8,238 nt of DNA from Mariniphaga sp964398855. GTDB taxonomy: Bacteria; Bacteroidota; Bacteroidia; Bacteroidales; Prolixibacteraceae. The stretch is from contig CAYNOQ010000105.1 of assembly GCA_964398855.1 (NCBI GenBank), forward strand, positions 1 through 8,238. The letters are read 5' to 3'. Under the pieces are notes generated by a model. The model was not told the DNA's origin and searched no databases. It saw only the letters and a program-made list of their open reading frames with translations. The translations under genes and the position numbers were made by a program. Shown here piece after piece: positions 1 to 6,447 of the stretch (positions within the stretch are counted from its first letter, which is position 1; each line of letters begins with the position of its first letter).

Positions 1-154
1 CTCCGATCCCAACTCCGGCAATATTTAATTTATCGCTGGGGGGTTTATGCCCTAAGCCGGCAATCACATTGCTGGGAACAACTGTCAGTCCCACGGCCGC
101 CGCCGCCGTGGTGCCGATAAAATCTCTTCTTTTGATTTTTTTGAACTCTTTCAT
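1..154 (-). CDS. Tat-exported Gfo/Idh/MocA-family oxidoreductase, N-terminal part
   Basis: Fifty-one codons of the N-terminus are visible; the rest lies beyond the window edge. The ATG at 154-152 opens a twin-arginine signal: Arg9-Arg10 in KRRDFIG, an alanine-rich hydrophobic stretch (about 14-26) and a probable cleavage region near VIAG (30-33). A short linker ending PPSDKLN leads into the first Rossmann strand, IAGVGIG (45-51), the start of the GxGxxG dinucleotide motif. This layout is typical of the exported Gfo/Idh/MocA dehydrogenases common in Bacteroidota and Planctomycetota, which oxidise or reduce sugars or cyclitols with tightly bound NAD(P). Family assignment rests only on signal plus Rossmann start, so substrate and exact subfamily are unknown. 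It lies 216 bp downstream of the propeller lipoprotein gene on the same strand, with a possible promoter of its own. No Shine-Dalgarno is seen; the sequence before ATG is A/T-rich. Confidence 0.82.
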   Translation of the reverse strand, partial: MKEFKKIKRRDFIGTTAAAAVGLTVVPSNVIAGLGHKPPSDKLNIAGVGIG

Positions 155-216
155 ATTGGTAATAAATTTTGAAATTAATTCACGAACTACTTCTGCCTGT
201 TCTGTATAACAAATTC

Positions 217-237
217 TTATCCTCAAAGAGGGGATAA
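217..237. repeat. Hairpin in the leader of the oxidoreductase gene
   Basis: TTATCCTC (217-224) and GAGGGGATAA (228-237) form a stem with a two-base bulge and an AAA loop. On the minus strand it would lie in the 5' untranslated RNA of the oxidoreductase gene, about 63 nt before its ATG, if transcription starts near 258. It has no U-run after it on the minus strand, so it is not a convincing terminator. A regulatory or mRNA-stabilising role is possible but unproven. Confidence 0.35.
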
Positions 238-243
238 TTCATT

Positions 244-265
244 AAAAAAGCAAAACTACTTTTGC
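244..265 (-). terminator. Candidate intrinsic terminator after the propeller gene
   Basis: On the minus strand GCAAAA-GTAG-TTTTGC (265-250) is a perfect 6-bp stem with a 4-nt loop, followed directly by six T (249-244). It lies about 105 nt beyond the stop of the propeller lipoprotein gene. The stem has only two G:C pairs, so termination may be weak or partial. It overlaps the -7 element of the promoter candidate at 265-295; a transcript started there would begin inside the loop and escape the terminator. Confidence 0.4.
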
Positions 266-295
266 AAATTTAATTACTTGAAAACTAATTGACAA
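265..295 (-). promoter_or_regulatory. Candidate Bacteroidota-type promoter for the oxidoreductase gene
   Basis: Read on the minus strand, TTG (295-293), a 20-bp spacer and TAAATTTG (272-265) match the Bacteroidota primary sigma consensus (TTG, 19-21 bp, TAnnTTTG). The expected start is near 258, giving a leader of about 100 nt before the ATG at 154. AT-rich DNA can give such matches by chance, but both elements and the spacing agree. Confidence 0.45.
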
Positions 296-347
296 GATAG
301 CCAACTCCCAATTCTGAAAGTATTTTACCCAAGTTGTATGCTATCTT
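294..347. repeat. 8-bp inverted repeat with 38-bp loop downstream of the propeller gene
   Basis: AAGATAGC (294-301) and GCTATCTT (340-347) are perfect inverted copies 38 bp apart. In minus-strand RNA they would sit in the 3' untranslated region starting 24 nt after the propeller gene stop. They could form a 3'-end stabilising stem, or be chance. Confidence 0.3.
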
Positions 348-370
348 AACAATTCGCATTTAAGCAATTT

Positions 371-1744
371 TTATTTAAACGGATCAGGTATTACAACCAA
401 ATCTGCTATTTCTTTTCCTTCATACTCAAAACGTGCCAGCGTATAAACCGTTCCGTCTTTTCCTACAGCTATTGAATTCACATAGGTTGGTCGGCTGCCG
501 TCCTCATAGAAAACAGGTCCGTGGTCTGTGTATGTTCTCGTTGGTATGTGGTATGTAATCAAATGCAGATTTTCAAGTCCGCGTGCGGCGCCCATCGCAA
601 TTTCATCGATACCTTTTACTCTTTTTCCGTCAATATATATTGGTCCCCCGGTAAGATAATATATTGTTTCCTGATCCGGACCAAGGTCAAATCCCAGGTA
701 TCCGTAACTAAACTGATCAAACATCCCGCTCTTTTGGGAAGGCTCCGAAGTAATCCGGTCAACAATTTCAATTTCAGGTTTTTTCGGATCAAAGCGAAAC
801 AGATACCCTGAATTGCCGTGTACACCATAGATGACATTTTCAGCAGGATACCACACCACCCGCCTCCAGTTATATTGCATGCTGCCAGGACGTGTAGGGT
901 CATATTTTCCGAAATAATCGAGCCTTAGGTCAATGTCTGCCAGCTTCCTGACAGTATCAAGCCCCGGTTGAAAAAAGAAAATATCTCCTTCGGAAGTTGA
1001 AAAATAAACAATACCATCGCGCGGGTCAACAATCATGGAACGACACAAAACCCGGTAATCATCACCCGGAGTACCTGCCTCGCCGTTAGCTGAAATTTTT
1101 CCAAGATTGCGCAATTTGTTGTTTGCAACATCATAATGAAGAAAATATCCAAAAGGCCATGTAATTGCGTAAATATGCTCCCGTTCGGTATCCATAGTCA
1201 TTGTTACAATTGCCTCACCATCAGGTACTCTTGCTAAATCTTTAAATTCGCCGGTGGAAAGGTCATAGGATAAAATATGTCCTCCAGGATAGAGAGAATA
1301 TCCTTCGGGCGGATTCTGAACCATTAGCTCCATTCCATTAATCCATTCATAGAAACCAGCATGTGTGGAAACATACAGTTTCCCATTACTTTCGTAAAAA
1401 ATGGAATGTGACTTTCCCTGTGGAATGGCTTTGGTCCCTGCTTCGCCGCAAATTTCTGTAATATCTCCCAAATGTTTAACTTTCTCAGTCTCAGGTTCGT
1501 AGATGAAATACTGTCCGCCGGTATCTATTGACTGGGAGGAAAGGCAGTAATAAATTTTTCCGTCACTTGCTGCGGTAATGGTATTGTAGGTATCGTGTGC
1601 CAAAGGAAAACCAGAATAGTAATGCCTGGCAATGAGAGATTTATTTTCTTTGAGATTTGTCTTTGAAGTTTCTCTTTTTCCGCAACTAACATATCCTGAG
1701 ACAATAACTGCCAGGAGAAGAGCAAATAAACTTGGTTTTTTCAT
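371..1744 (-). CDS. Exported beta-propeller lipoprotein, function unknown
   Basis: 457 residues. A lipoprotein signal runs from the N-terminus to Cys21 (context GYVSC; Tyr at -3 is atypical, Val and Ser at -2 and -1 are normal), so it is probably anchored in the envelope. The mature part holds about seven repeats of one pattern, an IY-type strand, a turn, then Y-D/P-x-T-x-K and L-G-x-I: near residues 61-94, 120-173, 188-217, 243-271, 301-331, 358-411 and 429-453. That suggests a seven-bladed beta-propeller; no catalytic signature is recognised. Known relatives of this shape include WD40/YVTN-like, SMP-30-like and PL22-like proteins, and none can be chosen here. It is third in the minus-strand cluster, 61 bp after the ceramidase-like gene, and its AT-rich spacer contains the palindrome AAAATTAATTTT (1751-1762). 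It could bind a ligand, act as a lyase or lactonase, or be a scaffold. Confidence 0.8.
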   Translation of the reverse strand: MKKPSLFALLLAVIVSGYVSCGKRETSKTNLKENKSLIARHYYSGFPLAHDTYNTITAASDGKIYYCLSSQSIDTGGQYFIYEPETEKVKHLGDITEICGEAGTKAIPQGKSHSIFYESNGKLYVSTHAGFYEWINGMELMVQNPPEGYSLYPGGHILSYDLSTGEFKDLARVPDGEAIVTMTMDTEREHIYAITWPFGYFLHYDVANNKLRNLGKISANGEAGTPGDDYRVLCRSMIVDPRDGIVYFSTSEGDIFFFQPGLDTVRKLADIDLRLDYFGKYDPTRPGSMQYNWRRVVWYPAENVIYGVHGNSGYLFRFDPKKPEIEIVDRITSEPSQKSGMFDQFSYGYLGFDLGPDQETIYYLTGGPIYIDGKRVKGIDEIAMGAARGLENLHLITYHIPTRTYTDHGPVFYEDGSRPTYVNSIAVGKDGTVYTLARFEYEGKEIADLVVIPDPFK

Positions 1745-1805
1745 GTGTTTAAAATTAATTTTAATTTTTTAAGAGGTTGATTCTTAGTAGTCTGTAAAAT
1801 TTAAT

Positions 1806-3179
1806 TTATGGATTACTATTCATTTTTCGCTCAAGACTTATTACTTCATCAATTATTTTTTGTTCGATTCCGGCTTTCCATGTTGATGGATGCCCGAACA
1901 CAACATGAGCTGTTTCGCCTTCATAACCACCTTCTGCAAGCACTTTTTCACCGGGAATATAAGTCATCACATCATTGGAATATCCCATTACAAAAATGTC
2001 ATTACCCAGTGCTTTTTTAAGAGCTATAGCATAGCTAACCAGTAGTTCGCCTCCAAGACTAACTATGGTTTGTTCGCCAATCTGCCAGAGCTGAACCGGA
2101 TAGGGATAATTCTTTTCAAATGGAATTCCGCGCTCGATCTGTTTCAGCATATCTTCAGCCCATCTTTTCTGATATCCGGAGTTTTCATCTCTGAATCTGA
2201 TAAGTTGCTTTTTTGAAAGGGGATTATTAAACTCCAGATTAATTTCGCTGTAAATGGTTTTTAAACCTGTAGAAAGCGGGCGCATCTTTTCTTCAAGAAC
2301 ACGAGCTACTGCTGCTGCCAGTTCTTTCCCATATTGTCTGGCAAGCGGAACTGAACGGCGGGGAAGCGGATTTTGATCAGCACCTGCTCCCTGAAAAAAC
2401 ATGGCTAAAGCTCCTTTATAATCTTTTTCCAACTGCAGCTGAGCAAATCCCGGATAATCACCAGACCACAAATAACCATCTAAAACAGTTGGATGACAAG
2501 CATAGCCAAAAACGATTGCTTTGGTTTTTCCACTTTTTTTGTTTTCAATTTTTAAAACCGGAACGGCGTAATCATTCGGACCATTTAAGTCATTTATTTT
2601 GCCGATTTTGGATTCAGGATTGTTTCTCCGGTTCACCTGAAACCGGACTACACCGTTTCCTGCATAAAGATTAACCGGCTTTAATGACTTTATAGCCTTT
2701 TCTGCCAGGGTTATCAATTGCTCTTCCAGCCATTCCGAATAGCGGTGAATTTTCTCTTTTTCCTGGTCATCTAACGGATATATGTTGGTCAGAATATTTG
2801 TTAAAACAGGTCCGGAATGAGTGTGCGAACTGTTTAGAATAATCTGGGAACGTGATAAACCCCATAAGTCATTTAACTTATTGCGAATACGGTCTGAAAA
2901 TTCTTTTGAAACACCAACCAGATCTGTTGTAATTAATAGTGCATTGTTCCCGTCTGTGTCTTCAAGAAATAGCGCTTTAGCCCACAAGTCGTGCAATTTT
3001 CCTTCGGAAGGACGGGTTCTTGCGGCATAGCCGGCAAGCCAGAGGTTTTCTGCAGGGGTAATTTTAACTTTGGCAGTACCGGCTTTCCAGCCGGTATCAG
3101 AAAGGGCTCCGTTGATTTTTGAAGCCGATGTAAAAAGATATAGAAAGAAGAGAACTGCAATGAATGATTTAGCTTTCAT
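1806..3179 (-). CDS. Secreted neutral/alkaline ceramidase-fold protein (PF04734-like)
   Basis: 457 residues with a Sec signal peptide (about 1-25). The N-terminal ceramidase domain is recognised by AGTAKVKITP (33-42) and LAGYAAR (48-54). The zinc site of neutral ceramidases can be followed: SSHTHSGP with His119/His121, CHP with His229, GGELL with Glu378 and GGYEG with Tyr419. The nucleophile motif GDVSP of true ceramidases is ADQNP here (267-271), so the expected Ser is Asn270. The C-terminal immunoglobulin-like domain of classical ceramidases is also missing; the protein is much shorter than the roughly 650-750 residues of those enzymes. A metal-dependent amide hydrolase of another substrate is the best reading; ceramidase activity should not be assumed. 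It starts 5 bp after the aminotransferase stop, so the two are almost certainly co-transcribed and probably act together. Confidence 0.85.
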   Translation of the reverse strand: MKAKSFIAVLFFLYLFTSASKINGALSDTGWKAGTAKVKITPAENLWLAGYAARTRPSEGKLHDLWAKALFLEDTDGNNALLITTDLVGVSKEFSDRIRNKLNDLWGLSRSQIILNSSHTHSGPVLTNILTNIYPLDDQEKEKIHRYSEWLEEQLITLAEKAIKSLKPVNLYAGNGVVRFQVNRRNNPESKIGKINDLNGPNDYAVPVLKIENKKSGKTKAIVFGYACHPTVLDGYLWSGDYPGFAQLQLEKDYKGALAMFFQGAGADQNPLPRRSVPLARQYGKELAAAVARVLEEKMRPLSTGLKTIYSEINLEFNNPLSKKQLIRFRDENSGYQKRWAEDMLKQIERGIPFEKNYPYPVQLWQIGEQTIVSLGGELLVSYAIALKKALGNDIFVMGYSNDVMTYIPGEKVLAEGGYEGETAHVVFGHPSTWKAGIEQKIIDEVISLERKMNSNP

Positions 3180-3184
3180 GAGAA

Positions 3185-4570
3185 TTAAAATTTCTTTTTT
3201 ATATCCTCTGCATTTTTCTGAACTTTCTCTATTGACAAAGCAATGTTCTCCATATCTTTTTTTGAGCCCAACAAAATATTTTGCGGTATCCAGACAGCTT
3301 GTTCGTTACACAATTTTTCATTTAAAGGACAACTGTTTTCCTGAGCATATTTGTTGTAATCAAGTCGCTCCTTTGGATAAAATTTCTGAAAATATTTGCT
3401 GCTGAATGCATTTTTCAGATAGGGCATCTTATTCAGCTCCGAATATCCGCCGGAACAGGGAACTCCTTCAGCTCCCAGTGCTTTAAGAAACTCTCTCCTT
3501 GGTAATTCCTTAAATGCACTTTTCTTATAGCGGAAAGGATAGAGATGAAAGGCAGCGCGGGTCACATTATCATATAGTCTGTATGGTTGTATTCCGGGAA
3601 TATCTTTTATCAGTCCGCTCAAATATTCCGCATTGGTGTTGCGAATTTCGGTTTGCTCCTGCAGGCGCTCAAATTGTGCCAATCCGATAGCTGCCTGATA
3701 TTCAGTGAAACGTAGTTTTGTACCAACCATTATCGTTCCTGCGCCAACTTCTCCTGCTGCTGTACCATAAGGATTTCCATAGTTGTGAAACGAAAAGCAA
3801 CGGTCCATAAATTCATCATCATCGCTGACAATGGCACCTCCCTCGCCAACTGAAAGGTTTTTCGAGTTTTGAAAGCTAAAGCAGCCGGCATTTCCGAAGG
3901 TTCCCACCTTTTTATGATTCACCTCTGCCAGCCACGCCTGACATGCATCTTCCACAACCAAAAGATCATGCTTCCCTGCAATTTCCATAATTCTTTCCAT
4001 ATCACACGGAAGGCCTAAAATATGCACCGGCATAATGGCTTTGGTGTATGGTGTAATTTTTTCCTCAATCTTTTCGGGGTTCATCTGGAAAGTTTCCGGA
4101 TCCACATCAACAAAAACCGGGATGGCACCATTAAAAAGGATGCTGGAAACGGAAGCAATGAAAGTATAAGGTGTAACCAGAACTTCGTCACCCCAGCCTA
4201 CTTCAAGCTGTGCCAGGGCAGTGTTTAGCGCATTTGTGCCGTTGACTACCGACAGGCAGCGCTTTGCTCCAAGAGCTTCTGCCCATCTCTTTTCAAATTC
4301 ATCTACAACATCCGCACGAGACCAGACCCCGCTACGAATGACTTCCAGCAATCGCTTTTCATCTGTTTCGGGATTCCAAATCGGCCATGAAGGCCAGCTT
4401 GATGAAGAAATTACAGGAGTTCCGCCTAAAATTGCAGGTATTGAAGATGCTGAAGCATGACCTGTCATAGCATTATTGGCTAATCCAAGCCCCAGGGTAG
4501 TACCTGCGGCTAATAGTGAATTTTTTTGGATAAATTCACGACGACTAAAATCCTTTTCAAAAAATCCCAT
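3185..4570 (-). CDS. Tat-exported DegT/DnrJ/EryC1/StrS PLP aminotransferase
   Basis: 461 residues. The first ~42 form a strong twin-arginine signal: SRREFIQK (9-16), a hydrophobic core (about 19-35) and a likely cleavage region near ASA. The enzyme follows as a full fold-type-I PLP domain: GGTP (49-52) and a Trp/Pro-rich segment (59-65) as in StsC/AHBA-synthase-like members, NGTNAL (110-115) for phosphate binding, VEDACQA (206-212) with Asp208 to the pyridine nitrogen, and FQNSKNLSVGEGG (233-245) with Lys237 as Schiff-base lysine. All key PLP residues are present, so it looks active. Family members transaminate keto-sugars or inososes in the cytoplasm; a Tat-exported version is unusual. It appears to be first in the cluster 4570-371, after a 474-bp gap. 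The ATG at 4570 is needed to keep the Tat motif. No clear Shine-Dalgarno is seen. Substrate unknown. Confidence 0.9.
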   Translation of the reverse strand: MGFFEKDFSRREFIQKNSLLAAGTTLGLGLANNAMTGHASASSIPAILGGTPVISSSSWPSWPIWNPETDEKRLLEVIRSGVWSRADVVDEFEKRWAEALGAKRCLSVVNGTNALNTALAQLEVGWGDEVLVTPYTFIASVSSILFNGAIPVFVDVDPETFQMNPEKIEEKITPYTKAIMPVHILGLPCDMERIMEIAGKHDLLVVEDACQAWLAEVNHKKVGTFGNAGCFSFQNSKNLSVGEGGAIVSDDDEFMDRCFSFHNYGNPYGTAAGEVGAGTIMVGTKLRFTEYQAAIGLAQFERLQEQTEIRNTNAEYLSGLIKDIPGIQPYRLYDNVTRAAFHLYPFRYKKSAFKELPRREFLKALGAEGVPCSGGYSELNKMPYLKNAFSSKYFQKFYPKERLDYNKYAQENSCPLNEKLCNEQAVWIPQNILLGSKKDMENIALSIEKVQKNAEDIKKKF

Positions 4571-4598
4571 AACTGAATGTTTATTGTTAAAATTTCAC

Positions 4599-4610
4599 CA
4601 AATCGATTTG
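4599..4610. repeat. Perfect 12-bp palindrome upstream of the aminotransferase
   Basis: CAAATCGATTTG is a perfect dyad 28 bp before the aminotransferase ATG. It could be an operator for a dimeric regulator of the cluster, or a chance palindrome. No second copy was noticed in this window. Confidence 0.35.
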
Positions 4611-4724
4611 TTTAATAGCCCTACCACTTGAGATACAACTGTTGAAAGCATTTCACGTTCACAGATTTCGTTTTTATGTAAAAGTAATTCATTGACCTTT
4701 AAAAGCCAATTATTACCTGTTAAT

Positions 4725-4772
4725 TTTTCAAATTTCAGACAGGATATTCCAAAACATTGTAAAATTTGAAAA
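4725..4772. repeat. Perfect 11-bp inverted repeat with 26-bp loop
   Basis: TTTTCAAATTT (4725-4735) and AAATTTGAAAA (4762-4772) are exact inverted copies. In minus-strand RNA from a start near 4847 they would form a stem in the leader. The arms are nearly all A/T, so the stem is weak and low-complexity chance pairing is possible. Confidence 0.35.
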
Positions 4773-4833
4773 TAGAGAATGTTTCATTTGGGGAGAAGCA
4801 ACATAAAAACCGCACTTGTAAAAATCGAACATC

Positions 4834-4851
4834 GAAATATTCCGATATTTC
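4834..4851. repeat. Perfect 7-bp stem with TCCG loop
   Basis: GAAATAT (4834-4840), TCCG and ATATTTC (4845-4851) make a compact hairpin or operator-like dyad. It lies just downstream, on the minus strand, of the weak promoter candidate whose -7 element is at 4861-4854, so it would fall around the transcription start. It has no U-run and is not a terminator. Confidence 0.35.
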
Positions 4852-5020
4852 TTCAAAAATATAATCTTTTGATTAATAGCATTTTTCAGCCCATACAAAA
4901 ATTAGTATAGTGATATTCAAATTTTTTTTAAACAATTCCCAAACTATCGTGTTTCTATGGCATACTTGACTCTCAACACACGTGGTTTGATTTTTGATTT
5001 AGTTTAAGTTGATTAGAGAG

Positions 5021-5053
5021 AAGGTCGGTTGTTGAGCCGGCCTTTTATCTTTT
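5021..5053. terminator. Terminator-like hairpin directly after the dihydroorotase stop
   Basis: AAGGTCGG (5021-5028) and CCGGCCTT (5037-5044) form an 8-bp stem around TTGTTGAG. In minus-strand RNA the stem begins at the base right after the dihydroorotase stop codon but has one C-A mismatch and is followed by CTCTCTAATC, not a U-run. In plus-strand RNA the same position is a G-U wobble, so all eight pairs form, and the stem is followed by TTATCTTTT. It probably marks the end of the pyrC transcript, yet its best form points the other way. Confidence 0.5.
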
Positions 5054-6388
5054 AAAGAGTACCCGTTTTGCACTTTTGGCTTCAATTATTTCCCTATTTT
5101 CATAAACTTTGCGTCCGTTCACAAATGTGGCAACCACCTGATGTGAAAATTCCTGCCCTTCAAATGGGGACCATCCACACTTATAGAGCAGATTGGCAGG
5201 TGTTACCTGCCAGCTCCGGTTCGGGTCAATCAAAACCAGGTCGGCAAAGTAATTTTCCCGGATATATCCCCGCTTTTCAATACGAAACAAATCTGCAGGA
5301 GCATGACACATTTTCTGAACAGTCTTTTCTATGGTAATCACACCTTTGTTCGCCATTTCCAACATGGCAACAAGCGAGTGCTGCACTAACGGACCCCCTG
5401 AGGGCGCACTGAAGTAGCTTCTGCTTTTCTCATCTAACGTGTGCGGCGCATGATCAGTTGCAATCACATCAATCTTGTCTGTCAACAAAGCTTCCCAAAG
5501 TGCTTCTTTATCCTTAACGGTTTTTATTGCCGGATTCCATTTGATAAAATTCCCTTTTGATGCATAGTCCCGCTCATCAAACCAGAGATGATGCACACAC
5601 ACTTCTGCCGTAATTTTCTTATCCTTCACATTTCCTGCGGGAAAAAGGCTCATTTCTTTTGCAGACGACAGATGCAGAACATGTAACCGGGTATCGTATT
5701 TTGTTGCTAATTCAACCGCTTTGGATGACGAACGGTAACACGCTTCATCGCTTCTTATCTCTGCGTGAAGATGAACAGGTACGTTTTCTCCATATTTTGC
5801 CCTGGCAGCTTCACTGTTTTTTTGGATCAGGGGTTCATCTTCACAATGGGTAGCCACCAATGTTGGTGCTTTTTGAAAAATTTCTGAAAGCGTTTTTTCG
5901 TCATCCACTAACATATTTCCTGTGGATGATCCCATAAAAACCTTAATCCCACATACTTCCGACGGATTAGTCTTTAAAATTTCTTCCAAGTTGCTGTTGG
6001 TAGCGCCCATATAAAATGAGTAGTTTGCAGCGGAAGTTTTCGCTGCAAGGCGATATTTCTGCTCAAGCAGCTCCTGTGTAATAGTTTGCGGATTGGTATT
6101 GGGCATTTCCATAAAGGTAGTTACGCCCCCGGCTACGGCAGCGCGGCTTTCCGAGAAAATATCTCCTTTGTGGGTCAGTCCCGGCTCACGAAAGTGCACC
6201 TGGTCGTCAATCACTCCGGGAATGAGATACAGACCGGACGCATCTATCACTTCAACAGCCGAAAAATCGAAAATTTTCGGTAGAGTATGCGGAAAAATAC
6301 TCTTAATATATTCACCATCAATAAGAACACTGCCCCTAAACTTCAGTGCATCATTGACTATTGTTGCATCTTTGATAAGAATTTTCAT
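5045..6388 (-). CDS. pyrC: Dihydroorotase (amidohydrolase superfamily)
   Basis: Catalyses the reversible cyclisation of N-carbamoyl-L-aspartate to dihydroorotate in cytoplasmic pyrimidine synthesis. Counting from the ATG at 6388 (447 residues): DDQVHFREPG (61-70) at the end of strand one, MPNTNP near 95-100, GIKVFMGSSTGN (147-158) with Lys149 as the likely carboxylated metal-bridging lysine, THCED (His181), HVLHLSS (His236, His239) and ATDHAPH (Asp312). The first metal His of the usual HxH motif is Gln63 here, a variant I recall in Bacteroidota dihydroorotases. The frame opens further upstream at a GTG (6403), adding five residues (MTGAK); the ATG was preferred because MKILIKDATIVN matches the usual family N-terminus. 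It lies 59 bp after the GT2 gene and is probably co-transcribed with it. Allantoinase or hydantoinase is the main alternative, less likely. Confidence 0.88.
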   Translation of the reverse strand: MKILIKDATIVNDALKFRGSVLIDGEYIKSIFPHTLPKIFDFSAVEVIDASGLYLIPGVIDDQVHFREPGLTHKGDIFSESRAAVAGGVTTFMEMPNTNPQTITQELLEQKYRLAAKTSAANYSFYMGATNSNLEEILKTNPSEVCGIKVFMGSSTGNMLVDDEKTLSEIFQKAPTLVATHCEDEPLIQKNSEAARAKYGENVPVHLHAEIRSDEACYRSSSKAVELATKYDTRLHVLHLSSAKEMSLFPAGNVKDKKITAEVCVHHLWFDERDYASKGNFIKWNPAIKTVKDKEALWEALLTDKIDVIATDHAPHTLDEKSRSYFSAPSGGPLVQHSLVAMLEMANKGVITIEKTVQKMCHAPADLFRIEKRGYIRENYFADLVLIDPNRSWQVTPANLLYKCGWSPFEGQEFSHQVVATFVNGRKVYENREIIEAKSAKRVLFKR

Positions 6389-6447
6389 TTTAGCACCTGT
6401 CACTATTATAATTTCTGTTCACGAAAATCTGAACAAACGGAAAGCTC

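Larger units (their letters stand above)
4571..5044. other. 474-bp intergenic leader of the exported-enzyme cluster
   Basis: No convincing gene is seen. The stretch is AT-rich and carries several inverted repeats (4599-4610, 4725-4772, 4834-4851) and a GC-rich hairpin at its right end (5021-5044). The only exact minus-strand TAnnTTTG match is TATTTTTG (4861-4854); its upstream element is only ATG at 4882-4880, 18 bp away, so it is a weak promoter candidate and would give a leader of about 280 nt. On the plus strand a 43-codon ORF (4779-4910) has no clear promoter or ribosome site and may be chance. The length and structure suggest regulation of the downstream cluster. Confidence 0.5.

Noticed and set aside
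1751..1762. Palindrome AAAATTAATTTT before the propeller gene as an operator
   Set aside because: It is pure A/T in an AT-rich spacer, where chance palindromes are expected, and the gene is probably transcribed from upstream.
3070..3405. 111-codon plus-strand ORF across the aminotransferase/ceramidase junction
   Set aside because: It is antisense to two well-supported genes, shows no domain and has no promoter match.
4779..4910. 43-codon plus-strand ORF in the 474-bp gap, listed as a gene
   Set aside because: There is no convincing promoter or ribosome site and such ORFs are common by chance in AT-rich DNA. It is kept only as part of a finding about the hairpin.
6389..6403. GTG at 6403 as the dihydroorotase start
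   Set aside because: It adds only MTGAK before an ATG that matches the usual family N-terminus, so the ATG at 6388 is preferred, though GTG cannot be excluded.
6416..6435. TGTTCA/TGAACA hairpin between the GT2 and dihydroorotase genes as a terminator
   Set aside because: The stem is 6 bp with no U-run on the minus strand, and the short spacing favours co-transcription.
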